From UBA1067 sp050874585 (lineage in GTDB: Bacteria > Verrucomicrobiota > Kiritimatiellia > RFP12 > UBA1067): a DNA stretch of 64,000 bases. The stretch lies in contig JBNMKZ010000006.1 of NCBI GenBank assembly GCA_050874585.1, positions 1 through 64,000 on the forward strand, read 5' to 3'. A model generated the notes under the pieces. It was given only the letters and a program-made list of their open reading frames with translations, searched no databases and had not been told where the DNA came from. The translations under genes were made by a program, and so were the position numbers. This document shows, one piece after another, positions 53,201-60,452 of the stretch. The stretch's first letter is position 1; every line of letters starts with the position of its first letter.

Positions 53201-53373
53201 AGTCGGTCTGCCGTTTCCATGGCCGCCCGACGGAAGGTCTCATTTACCGCTATCCCGATCGGCTTGACCAGATTCACAAGGACGATGCATCTGAAATCGA
53301 GTCCCAGGGGACGGGTGCGCGCATCTTCACGTTCGACCAACTGAAAGAGTTCAAGGAGTTCATCCATGAATAA
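50272..53373 (+). CDS. Secreted GH36-type alpha-galactosidase-beta-helix fusion
   Basis: A signal peptide (MIGAVVGVAFSAIAG) is followed by a GH36/clan D region: GWCSWYYYFSKVTLADV, the substrate loop VIQLDDGYQ, the nucleophile Asp382 in EYVKLDFCM, and a likely acid/base Asp in MRTSTDITPYW. A beta-sandwich region follows to about residue 610. Residues about 613-1033 are a right-handed beta-helix (VPPGAKVLFKRGGVWRGQL, SGKPGHPVTYGAYG, GNGIEFWSAAEDVLVESN). Alpha-galactoside cleavage is likely, with the beta-helix adding a second activity or binding. It has 1033 residues. The transporter gene overlaps its end by 8 nt. Confidence 0.85.
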   Translation: MKGLMIGAVVGVAFSAIAGTTLEPGVQVDGRWLDAAAAKARGLVLTEQVLPEGRRVTLENRSGATVRPEELGWRKVGRDDFDVKGLKVYLEGWQMASPCGVRNWDDEPFDYSPGYLHNCVSTPSDFHPGERGRFLADYMCCFRRPDGRMRLYGFTTGKDRFGHFRMQLDAEGVRELFALSACDRAELTPGAVIQSETLVEMEDDATERLFAAFADRWADASGRRAKVETPIGWCSWYYYFSKVTLADVIENMDWLVAHRAKGFERVKVIQLDDGYQTALGDWLSANEKFPGGLRRYAEEVKARGFVPAVWVGPFMVEENAVLAKEHPDWLVKGADGRPASPLGWRGNHRVYVLDGTNPAAQEHLRTLFRTLRGYGIEYVKLDFCMIASSVKDAVYHDRTATRAQALRRGFEAIREGFGDDGFIMGCTVPFGPLVGLADAMRTSTDITPYWQGKNHQYAEAPNVPNVCRNIINHAYMNNRVWINDPDTLIVRDDATELTKNEVELWAEAVAVVGGSLLLSDRFSTLSPERMPLVTRALADAGRYQNPYPADRWERTYPTVWKALKDGRLQTATFDFTNSHSVSVSSAKGTWVEEAGIRKFKVGRSPVEAKAESAAAYERTPQALEIRVDESMTLDDVNAMEVPPGAKVLFKRGGVWRGQLQPRSGKPGHPVTYGAYGDGPKPVIEPSYDRSRAEDWTDEGDGIWSTRTGAAADIGNVILDHGAAGCAFKRGARAELTRDLDFWCDPTTFVVHFKSQANPATRWKSVELAEKVHCIDEAEMHDIAYEGLCLRYSAAHGIGGDGVKRIIVRDCDISWIGGGYLYYDKLGNGVRYGNGIEFWSAAEDVLVESNRIWQVWDAGLTNQSNADGVTQRNITYRGNEVWDCEYSYEYWQQGEGSRTENVLVEGNVFRNAGSGWGHRQRWNPNAAHLMFYDTTAQTTNFVVRGNVFSRSADTLFRLFNDWRASLTMDGNRWEAKDESVCRFHGRPTEGLIYRYPDRLDQIHKDDASEIESQGTGARIFTFDQLKEFKEFIHE

Positions 53374-54718
53374 GTTTCTGCTGTACGTCTCGGTTGTCGC
53401 CTCGATTGGTGGCTTTCTCTTCGGTTTTGACTCGGGCGTCATCTCGGGCGCGGAAGGGGCCATTCAGAACGAGTTCGCGCTCAGTTCCTTTTGGCACGGT
53501 CTCATCATTTCGGGTGCGCTCATTGGTACGATTATCGGTGTCTTCACGGCCGGACGACCGAGCGACCGCTGGGGACGTCGCCCCGTGCTGTGGGCGATGG
53601 CCATTCTCTTTCTCATTTCGGCGGTTGGGTGTGCCCTCACGCCGATGGATGCGAAACTCGGACCGCACCTGCTGGGCTGGTTCCGTTTCATCGGTGGGCT
53701 TGCCATCGGCGGCGTGAGCGTGGTCGTGCCGCTCTACATCGTCGAAATCGCGCCCGGCAATCGCCGCGGGTTGCTCGTCGGACTGAACCAGTTCAACGTC
53801 GTCTTCGGCATTCTGGCGAGCTACATTACGAACTATCTCGTCGCCAAGTACATGCCGCAGGTCGACCCGCGGATTGTTTGGCGTGTGATGCTGGGCGTCG
53901 AGTGCCTGCCCATCGTGGCGTTTATGGCACTGTTGGTGACGATTCCCGAATCGCCGCGTTGGCTCGTTCGTGCGGGACGGATGGACGAGGCGCGGGACAT
54001 CCTGCGGCGGACGGGCGTTGCGGATGCGGAGGCAACGGTTGGCGAGATTCGTTTGACCCTGGCGGCGGCGGCTGGCGGCCGGGACGTGCCGCTTTTCCAG
54101 CGCAAGTACCTGAAGCCGATTCTGCTTGCGTTCTTCATCGCCTTTTTCAACCAGACGAGCGGCATCAACGCCATCAACTACTATGCGCCGCGCATCTTCG
54201 GGATGATTTTTGGTGAGAACTCGTCCCTCGTTTCCCTCATTGGCACGATGGGCATGGGAACCGTCAACCTGATCTTCACCGCACTCGCCTTTGCCGTGAT
54301 TGACCGTGTCGGACGGCGTGTGCTGATTCTGACGGGTTCGGCGGCCATGATCCTGATGCACGGGCTTGTCGCCTGGCAGCTGTCGCTCGCCCAGCCCAAT
54401 GCGGCGATTGCCGTCTGCGGTATTTTCGGTTTCATGGCGTTCTTTGCGCTTTCATCGGGTGCCTGCCTCTGGGTTTACATTTCCGAGGTGTTCCCGAATG
54501 CCGTCCGAGCGAAGGGTCAGGCGTTCGGGTGCTTCATCCACTGGTTCCTCTGCACGGTAATCAGCTGGGCCTTCCCCTGGGCGGCCGAGCGGGCCGGGTC
54601 GGCGACATTTGGCTTCTTTGCCCTGATGATGGTCTGCCAGCTCGTCTGGGCGATCTTCTTCATGCCCGAGACGAAGGGCGGCACAACCGAGGATATTGAA
54701 AAGAGATTGGGATTCTGA
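53366..54718 (+). CDS. MFS sugar porter family transporter
   Basis: The protein has 450 residues and about 12 membrane segments. Sugar-porter signatures are GFLFGFDSGVISGA, SDRWGRRPVL, PESPRWLVRAGR, NQTSGINAINYYAPRIF, DRVGRRVLIL and PETKGG. These fit the XylE/GalP/GLUT group of proton- or ion-coupled hexose/pentose importers. It overlaps the alpha-galactosidase gene by 8 nt, so it probably imports the galactose or related monosaccharide released by the secreted enzymes. The glycyl radical enzyme follows after 3 nt. Confidence 0.93.
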   Translation: MNKFLLYVSVVASIGGFLFGFDSGVISGAEGAIQNEFALSSFWHGLIISGALIGTIIGVFTAGRPSDRWGRRPVLWAMAILFLISAVGCALTPMDAKLGPHLLGWFRFIGGLAIGGVSVVVPLYIVEIAPGNRRGLLVGLNQFNVVFGILASYITNYLVAKYMPQVDPRIVWRVMLGVECLPIVAFMALLVTIPESPRWLVRAGRMDEARDILRRTGVADAEATVGEIRLTLAAAAGGRDVPLFQRKYLKPILLAFFIAFFNQTSGINAINYYAPRIFGMIFGENSSLVSLIGTMGMGTVNLIFTALAFAVIDRVGRRVLILTGSAAMILMHGLVAWQLSLAQPNAAIAVCGIFGFMAFFALSSGACLWVYISEVFPNAVRAKGQAFGCFIHWFLCTVISWAFPWAAERAGSATFGFFALMMVCQLVWAIFFMPETKGGTTEDIEKRLGF

Positions 54719-54721
54719 GAG

Positions 54722-56770
54722 ATGTCACCACGAATTAAGAGTTTGCTGGATCGCACGTTTGAAAAGGAACAGCGCGCATTTCGCCGCGATGTGGACTGGA
54801 AGCCGCTTCTTGACCGCTTTGTGGCGGAAGGAGTGGACGACGAGACACGCGCACGAGTCGGCCTTGAGGAAATGCTGAAGGCCGAGAAGCCGGCCTTTAT
54901 GGAAGGGGAAAGAATCCACTTCCTGCGGACCGTCAAGCAGATACCCGACCTTCACACGGTGGCTGAGATGGAGGCCCGGAAGGCCGCCGGCACGGCTTTT
55001 GGCGAGAAGGGGGTTGTCTTCAACCTGACGGCGGATTTCGCGCCGACCATTCGCGACGGTCTCGACTGCCGCCTGGCGGAGATTGAGGCGCGTCTCGTCC
55101 GTGCGCACGCGGAGAATGATGCGGAGGGGATTTCCTTCCTCACGAACGCGGCACTTTCGGTCAAGGCCGTGCTGGATCTCGTCGACCGCTACCGGGCGGC
55201 TCTTCCGACGGGGTCGGTCGATTGGCTGATGGCCGTCCATCGGGGCGCGAAGACGTTCCCCGAGGCCCTTCAGGTGCTGCGCGTTCTCCACTATGCCCTG
55301 TGGTGCGAGGGCGAATACCATTGTGGACTCGGTCGGTTGGACCAGTACCTGTTTCCGTATTATGCGGACGACATCGCCAACGGTCGGCTGACGGTCGAGG
55401 AGGCCCTCGAATATATTGAGGAGTTCTTCATCGCCTGCAATCGCGACAGCGACCTCTACATTGGCGTTCAGCAGGGCGACAACGGGCAGTCCATTATGTT
55501 GGGCGGTGTGACGCGTGCGGGTGCGGAAGCCTTCAACGACCTGTCGCGCCTTTTCCTGCGGGCGTGCGGCGAACTCAAGCTGGTTGATCCGAAAATCAAC
55601 CTGCGCGTCAGCAAGACGACACCGCTCGAAATCTATGAGGAGGGGACGAAGCTGACGAAGGAAGGTCTCGGCTTCCCCCAGTACGCGAACGATGACGTGG
55701 TCATTCCCGCACTCGTCCGGTGGGGGTACGAGCTGGAGGATGCGCGGGACTATTCGGTTGCCGCGTGCTGGGAGTTCCTGATTCCCGGTTGTGGACTCGA
55801 CATCGACAACATTGACGCGGTCTCGTTCGTCGGCAGCCTCGATGCGGCCCTGCGTACGCCCTGTGCGACATACGAGGAGGTTGAGAAGGCCTTCTTCGCC
55901 GAAATCCAGCGTCGGGCGGATGCCCTGGTCGAGAAGTATCGCCATGTGGAGATTCTGCCGGGGCCGTTCGTCTCGGTCATTTCGACCGGTTGCATCGACC
56001 GCGCCCGCGACATTTGCCAGGGTGCGAAGTACAACAACTTCGGTATTCACGGCACGGGTATCGCCGTGGCCGTCGATTCGCTCGCCTCCGTTCGTGAGCT
56101 CGTCTTTGAGCGCAAGCTGGTGACGCTGGCCGAACTCGTCCGCCTGATGGATACCGACTTTGCCGGTCGGCCCGACGTACTCGCGGCGGCAAAGGCCGCG
56201 CCGAAGATGGGAAATGCCGATTCGCGTGTGGATGACATTGCCAAACGCCTGCTGGCCTTCTGGGGACATGCCTTTGACGGCAAGCGCAACGATCGCGGCG
56301 GCATCTTCCGTCCGGGTACGGGGAGTGCGATGTACTACATTTGGCATGCGCGTGAAGTCCCGGCGAGTGCCGACGGACGGCTCAGGGGTGAGCCGCTTTC
56401 GGCGAACTATGCGCCGTCGCTGGACGCGTCGGTCAAGGGGCCGATTAGCGTCATCCGCAGTTTTACGGAGCCGGACCTCATGCCCGTCTGCAACGGCGGT
56501 CCGCTGACCATTGAGATTCACGACTCGGCGTTTGCCTTCCCGGACGGTGTCGAGAAAGTGGCGCATCTCGTGAAGTTCTTCGTGGATCGCGGGGGACACC
56601 AGATGCAGATCAACACGATCAACCGGGAGACCCTGCTTGATGCGCAGGCGCATCCCGAACGCCATCGTCACCTGATTGTGCGCGTTTGGGGATGGTCGGG
56701 GTACTTCGTGGAACTCGACAAGTGCTTCCAGGACCAGATCATCAAGCGCGTGGAACTCGCCGCCTCATGA
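54722..56770 (+). CDS. Compact glycyl radical enzyme of the eliminase/PflD type
   Basis: The protein has 682 residues, shorter than pyruvate formate-lyase (about 760) and known dehydratases (780-850). The glycyl radical site is Gly657 in RVWGWSGYF, 25 residues from the end. The thiyl radical Cys is Cys349 in AACWEFLIPG, giving Cys-Trp-Glu where characterised dehydratases have Cys-Val-Glu, so the catalytic Glu is kept. The paired cysteines of pyruvate formate-lyase are absent. A C-C or C-O lyase on a sugar-derived diol, or another substrate, is possible; I cannot assign it. The activase overlaps its stop. It needs anaerobic conditions. There are no microcompartment genes nearby. Confidence 0.88.
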   Translation: MSPRIKSLLDRTFEKEQRAFRRDVDWKPLLDRFVAEGVDDETRARVGLEEMLKAEKPAFMEGERIHFLRTVKQIPDLHTVAEMEARKAAGTAFGEKGVVFNLTADFAPTIRDGLDCRLAEIEARLVRAHAENDAEGISFLTNAALSVKAVLDLVDRYRAALPTGSVDWLMAVHRGAKTFPEALQVLRVLHYALWCEGEYHCGLGRLDQYLFPYYADDIANGRLTVEEALEYIEEFFIACNRDSDLYIGVQQGDNGQSIMLGGVTRAGAEAFNDLSRLFLRACGELKLVDPKINLRVSKTTPLEIYEEGTKLTKEGLGFPQYANDDVVIPALVRWGYELEDARDYSVAACWEFLIPGCGLDIDNIDAVSFVGSLDAALRTPCATYEEVEKAFFAEIQRRADALVEKYRHVEILPGPFVSVISTGCIDRARDICQGAKYNNFGIHGTGIAVAVDSLASVRELVFERKLVTLAELVRLMDTDFAGRPDVLAAAKAAPKMGNADSRVDDIAKRLLAFWGHAFDGKRNDRGGIFRPGTGSAMYYIWHAREVPASADGRLRGEPLSANYAPSLDASVKGPISVIRSFTEPDLMPVCNGGPLTIEIHDSAFAFPDGVEKVAHLVKFFVDRGGHQMQINTINRETLLDAQAHPERHRHLIVRVWGWSGYFVELDKCFQDQIIKRVELAAS

Positions 56771-57531
56771 CGGGACGGGTCTTCGAGATTCGCGAATTTA
56801 CCCTCCAGGACGGGCCGGGCATCCGCACGACCGTCTTTTTCAAGGGCTGTCCGCTGAAGTGCGCCTGGTGCCACAATCCGGAAGGGCAGTCCCACGAGAT
56901 CGAGTTCATGACGCGTCCCTCGGGGGAAAAGGTCCGGTGCGGGGCGGATTGGACGGCGGAAGCCCTGGCCACCGAACTCCTGCGGAATGCGGACATCATG
57001 TCCGCCTCGGGCGGCGGCATCACCTTTTCGGGTGGCGAACCCCTGATGCAGGCCGAATTTCTCCTTTCGCTCATTGACGCGATTCGGTCGCGCCCGGAGT
57101 CGAAGGGCGTTGGGCTTGCAATTGAGACGAGCGGCTACTGCCCTCAGTCGACCTACGCGGCGGTTGTTTCGCGGCTCGATTTCGTCTATCAGGACCTGAA
57201 GCATCATTCAGTGGCGGACTTTCGGAAATGGACGGGTGGCGACCTTGGGGTCGTTTTGGAGAACATCGCCTGGCTGAAGGCGAGTGGCATCGCCTACCGC
57301 ATTCGCGTACCGCTGATCCCGGGGGTAAACGATGCTCCGGCCGACCGTGCCGCCTTGGAGAATCTGATTGGCGATTCACCCGTCGAGTGGCTGCCCTATA
57401 ACGCGGCGGCTGGTGCCAAGTACCCCCTCTTGGGGCGGACCTATCCTCTCGCGGCGGAATTCCGATGCCCGTCGGATGGAATTCTGATGCCCGTCGGAAA
57501 AATTTCTGATGGGCATCAGAAAACGCTCTGA
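56767..57531 (+). CDS. Glycyl radical enzyme activase (radical SAM)
   Basis: This enzyme installs the glycyl radical on the adjacent enzyme using S-adenosylmethionine. The cluster motif is Cys28-x3-Cys32-x2-Cys35 (GCPLKCAWCHNPEG), with the SAM motif GGGITFSGGEPLMQ. It has 254 residues and lacks the extra ferredoxin-like cysteines of dehydratase activases, so it is built like the pyruvate formate-lyase activase. The ATG overlaps the preceding stop (ATGA). The last 20 or so residues (FRCPSDGILMPVGKISDGHQ) are encoded by a 22-bp repeat array, so the native C-terminus may have been altered. Confidence 0.92.
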   Translation: MTGRVFEIREFTLQDGPGIRTTVFFKGCPLKCAWCHNPEGQSHEIEFMTRPSGEKVRCGADWTAEALATELLRNADIMSASGGGITFSGGEPLMQAEFLLSLIDAIRSRPESKGVGLAIETSGYCPQSTYAAVVSRLDFVYQDLKHHSVADFRKWTGGDLGVVLENIAWLKASGIAYRIRVPLIPGVNDAPADRAALENLIGDSPVEWLPYNAAAGAKYPLLGRTYPLAAEFRCPSDGILMPVGKISDGHQKTL

Positions 57532-57575
57532 TGGGCATCAGAAAGGACGCCAATGCCCATTAGACGGGGCGGAGT
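57460..57575. repeat. 22-bp-period palindromic-core array, segment C
   Basis: Cores at 57466 and 57488 (TGCCCG), 57510 and 57532 (TGGGCA) and 57554 (TGCCCA) are spaced exactly 22 bp, with a weak core at 57576. TTCTGATGGGCATCAGAA (57504-57521) is an inverted repeat and is nearly repeated at 57526-57543. The array starts inside the activase gene and extends into the intergenic region. Confidence 0.9.
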
Positions 57576-57615
57576 TCCCCACGGGCAGGTTGGATGCCTC
57601 TCGCGCGCATATTTT

Positions 57616-57624
57616 TGGTATAAT
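57616..57624 (+). promoter_or_regulatory. Extended -10 promoter of the ACP cluster, predicted leaderless
   Basis: TGGTATAAT after ATTTT ends 7 nt before the ATG of the first acyl carrier protein. It would drive the whole aryl-polyene-like operon. Confidence 0.75.
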
Positions 57625-57631
57625 ACGGCCC

Positions 57632-57910
57632 ATGAAACGAAGTGAATTGGAGGAGGAGATTCGGCAGGTCATTCTGTCTTCCGTAGAGGTTGACGGACTG
57701 ACTGCGGCGGATCTGGCGGCCGATCAACCGCTCTTTGGGGACGGGATCGGCTTGGATAGCATTGATGCACTGGAAATCGGCGCCGCGCTCCGTAAGAAGT
57801 ATCAGGTCAAGTTTAAGGCGAATTCCAGCGAGAATCGCGTCCATTTCCGGACGATTGCCTCGTTGGCGGACTTTATCGCCGCGAATGCCGGGATTACCAT
57901 TGAGGACTGA
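57632..57910 (+). CDS. Acyl carrier protein 1 of aryl-polyene-like cluster
   Basis: The protein has 92 residues. The phosphopantetheine attachment Ser is Ser43 in GIGLDSIDALEIG. The four-helix ACP pattern is seen (EEEIRQVILSSV, ALEIGAALRKKYQV). The ATG at 57632 is fixed by the promoter 7 nt upstream; the open frame further upstream crosses the repeat array. A second ACP follows after 2 nt, the pair being typical of aryl polyene and flexirubin loci, in which ACPs carry the growing polyene chain. Confidence 0.92.
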   Translation: MKRSELEEEIRQVILSSVEVDGLTAADLAADQPLFGDGIGLDSIDALEIGAALRKKYQVKFKANSSENRVHFRTIASLADFIAANAGITIED

Positions 57911-57912
57911 AA

Positions 57913-58170
57913 ATGAAGACAAAAGAAGAGATTTTGGAAGCGATTAAGGGCGTTTTGGTCAGCGAATTCGAGTGCGACCCCGCATCGCTCGTGCCCGAGG
58001 CGCGGCTTTATGAGGATCTTGACCTCGACAGCATCGACGCGGTCGACCTGATCGTCAGGCTTCAGAACCAGACGAAGCTGAAGGTCAAGGCCGAGGACTT
58101 CAAGTCGATTCGCACGTTGGGCGACGTCGCCGGGGTAATCGAGAAACTGATGATTGAGCAGGGGAAGTGA
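57913..58170 (+). CDS. Acyl carrier protein 2 of aryl-polyene-like cluster
   Basis: The protein has 85 residues, with Ser40 in EDLDLDSIDAVDLIVRL as the phosphopantetheine site. It begins 2 nt after the first ACP and its stop overlaps the next start (ATG within GTGATGA). It is clearly distinct in sequence from ACP 1, so the two probably serve different partners in chain building. Confidence 0.92.
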   Translation: MKTKEEILEAIKGVLVSEFECDPASLVPEARLYEDLDLDSIDAVDLIVRLQNQTKLKVKAEDFKSIRTLGDVAGVIEKLMIEQGK

Positions 58171-58547
58171 TGAAGCGAGTCCTGCCGGCTCTTCTGGTCG
58201 TCTGGGCGCTTTACTTCCTGAAGGCAAGGGTCTGGTTTCGCCTTTATCCGGCGGTCATGGTTGCCCTTGCCCTCGTTCTTTTTTCCGTTTCGCTCTTTCG
58301 CACGCCGTTTGTGGAGGTTTTTGCCCGCAAGATGGGGGAGAAACTGGACGCGAGGGGCGTCTTGTATTGCCGAAAGGTGACGCGGGTGTGGGTCGCCTTC
58401 CTCTCCGTTCACCTGGTTGTGACGGTCGCCACTGTTTTCCTCTCGCGTGAGATTTGGGTGTTTTACAACGGTTTTCTCTCCTATGTCCTGATGGGGTCGC
58501 TTCTACTCGGCGAGCGGCTGTATCGGCGAAAGGTTCATCGTGTCTGA
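58170..58547 (+). CDS. Small membrane protein of aryl-polyene-like cluster
   Basis: The protein has 125 residues with about four hydrophobic segments (VLPALLVVWALYFL, PAVMVALALVLFSVSLF, VWVAFLSVHLVVTVATVFL, FLSYVLMGSLLLG) and basic loops, so it is an inner-membrane protein. Its size and position between the ACPs and the AMP ligase match the COG4648-type membrane protein seen in aryl polyene loci. The function is unknown. The ATG overlaps the ACP stop. Confidence 0.75.
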   Translation: MKRVLPALLVVWALYFLKARVWFRLYPAVMVALALVLFSVSLFRTPFVEVFARKMGEKLDARGVLYCRKVTRVWVAFLSVHLVVTVATVFLSREIWVFYNGFLSYVLMGSLLLGERLYRRKVHRV

Positions 58548-59856
58548 TGTCATATTCAAAACGTCCGGCTCCACGGGGGCGGCGAAGGAAATCGTCCGTA
58601 GCGAGGAGTCGCTCCTGTCGGATGCAAGGTCGCTCGTCAAGGCGTTTCCGGATGTCTGGGCGGGGGCTCCTGAGGTCGTCTCGTCGGTCCCGACCAATCA
58701 TATGTACGGGGCGCTTTGGCGCGTCCGCGCCCCATCTGTTGCGGGGTGTCGGGTCAATCCTGCCGTGCTGCTGTCGGTCGAGGAACTGATGGAAGCCTGC
58801 CGTGGGGCGGCGCGGGCCGTTTTCGTGACGACACCCTCCTTTCTTGAAAAGGCGTTGCTTCATCCAGATTTTGCACATTTAAGGGGACGGCTGACGGCCA
58901 TTGTCACGGCTGGCAGTGAACTCCGCGAGGGGACGGCCTTGGCCGTTGCCGATGTGGTTGGGGTGTGCCCGCTGGAGATTTTCGGGAGCACCGAGACGGG
59001 AACCGTGGCCTGGCGGCGGCGGACGGAAGGGGACGAGTGGACGCTCGTCGAAGGCGTGTCGGCACGATTGGCGGACGGGGGCGGACTTGAGGTTGATTCG
59101 CCGTTCGCGATGAGCCGCCCGTACGTGATGTCCGATGGTGTGGAATTTACGGCGGCCAACCGCTTTCGCCTGCGGGGTCGGCTCGATCGGCGCGTCAAGA
59201 TTCTGGAGGAGTTCGTCTCGCTCCCGGCGGTTGAGGCGGCGTTGGAGGCGTTGCCGCTCGTGGCGCAGGCGCGTGTCGAGGCCTATGGCGCGGATGTTCC
59301 TCGGTTAGGGGCTGTCCTCGTCCTGACGGAACGGGGCGTGAACATCCTCAGGCGGTCGACCTACGCCGAGTTGAGCGGCCAAATCCGCCGCGACTTGTTT
59401 GCAACCTTGCCGGGGATTGCCGTTCCTCGGCGCTTCCGTTTTGTGCGCGAATTGCCCGTCAATGAGCGCGGCAAGACGGCGGCGGGGGATGTTCGGGCGA
59501 TCCTTTCGGCGAATTGGCAGGAGCCGGTCGTCTTCGACTGGACGCTTGCGCCGGGCGAACTTTCGACCAACCTCGTCTTTCCGCCCGATTCCGAGTGCTT
59601 TCGCGGACATTTCCCCAGCTTTCCGATTCTGCCGGGGGTGGCGCAGCTCTTCTACGTCTGCCATTTTGCGCGGCAGGTCTTCCCCGACTTCCCCACGACG
59701 CAGACCTATCGGCGGCTGAAGTTCCAGAAGGTCGTCTTTCCGGCGGATGTCATCCGCCTGACCGTGGCGCGGCGTTCGGAAGGGGGCTTTTCCTTCGCTC
59801 TCGTGGGGGAACATGGCCCATGCGCCTCGGGACTGATTGAGGAGACGTGCCGATGA
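58540..59856 (+). CDS. AMP-dependent ligase-hotdog dehydratase fusion
   Basis: The protein has 438 residues from a GTG that overlaps the previous stop region. The first 13 residues already contain the ATP-binding loop FKTSGSTGAAKEIV, so the ~100 residues that normally precede it in acyl-adenylating enzymes are missing. Further motifs are FGSTETGTVAWRR and FRLRGRLDRRVKILEE. Residues about 325-438 are a FabZ/ApeI-like hotdog domain (FRGHFPSFPILPGVAQLFYV, with the active-site His in GHFPSFPILPG). In aryl polyene pathways the ligase loads the aryl starter and the dehydratase acts on the growing chain. Here one protein would do both. Confidence 0.85.
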   Translation: MSDVIFKTSGSTGAAKEIVRSEESLLSDARSLVKAFPDVWAGAPEVVSSVPTNHMYGALWRVRAPSVAGCRVNPAVLLSVEELMEACRGAARAVFVTTPSFLEKALLHPDFAHLRGRLTAIVTAGSELREGTALAVADVVGVCPLEIFGSTETGTVAWRRRTEGDEWTLVEGVSARLADGGGLEVDSPFAMSRPYVMSDGVEFTAANRFRLRGRLDRRVKILEEFVSLPAVEAALEALPLVAQARVEAYGADVPRLGAVLVLTERGVNILRRSTYAELSGQIRRDLFATLPGIAVPRRFRFVRELPVNERGKTAAGDVRAILSANWQEPVVFDWTLAPGELSTNLVFPPDSECFRGHFPSFPILPGVAQLFYVCHFARQVFPDFPTTQTYRRLKFQKVVFPADVIRLTVARRSEGGFSFALVGEHGPCASGLIEETCR

Positions 59857-60452
59857 AGCGGTTCTTGTTTCTTCTGTCCGTTGTTGGGCTGTCCGTCGCC
59901 TCCGCTTGTGCGGAGGCATTGCCCGTACGCTGTGTGGAGGCCTTTCGTCGGGCATTAGACGCGGATGCCGCGTGGACGCTTGAGCGCCGCTTGGCGGGGT
60001 CCGAGCGGACGCTTGTCTCAACGGGACTTGTCTCCTGTGCCGCCGGGCGCGGCATCGTCTGGGATGTGCGCGCACCATTTCCCTCCGTCGTGCACATGAC
60101 GACGAACGCCATGGTTTTTGTGGATGAGGACGGACGGCGCGAGAAGACGCTGGACGACTTGCCGCACTATGCCGAAATCCGCGCCCTGACGGATGCATTC
60201 GTCGCCGGGGACGAGAAGGCCTTCGACGGGGTGTTTGAACTGGAGGCGGAAGCACAGGCATCTGACGGATGGCGGATTCGTCTGGTGCCGGAGGTTCGAG
60301 CCATGCGTCGGCTTTTCGCCAGCATCGAGCTCGCGGGGGCCGAGACGCTGACCAACGTTGTCCTGAAATCGGGGGACGGCGGAACATCGACCATCCGCTT
60401 TCGTGAGCTGTCGCGGGGTGGGCATCTCCTCTGGAAGGATTCCGTGCCGTGA
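59853..60452 (+). CDS. LolA-like periplasmic lipoprotein carrier of aryl-polyene-like cluster
   Basis: The ATG at 59853 overlaps the previous stop (ATGA); a GTG at 59847 is an alternative. A signal peptide (FLFLLSVVGLSVASACA) is followed by a beta-rich protein of about 180 residues whose pattern (GIVWDVRAPFPSVVHMTTNA, MRRLFASIELAGAETLT) fits LolA-like carriers encoded in aryl polyene loci. It would ferry a lipid-linked product across the periplasm. Translationally coupled to the exporter that follows. Confidence 0.78.
   Translation: MKRFLFLLSVVGLSVASACAEALPVRCVEAFRRALDADAAWTLERRLAGSERTLVSTGLVSCAAGRGIVWDVRAPFPSVVHMTTNAMVFVDEDGRREKTLDDLPHYAEIRALTDAFVAGDEKAFDGVFELEAEAQASDGWRIRLVPEVRAMRRLFASIELAGAETLTNVVLKSGDGGTSTIRFRELSRGGHLLWKDSVP

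Noticed and set aside
57616..57910. Longer ACP starting at 57509
   Set aside because: The added residues would be encoded by the repeat array and the promoter; the ATG at 57632 gives a normal ACP length.
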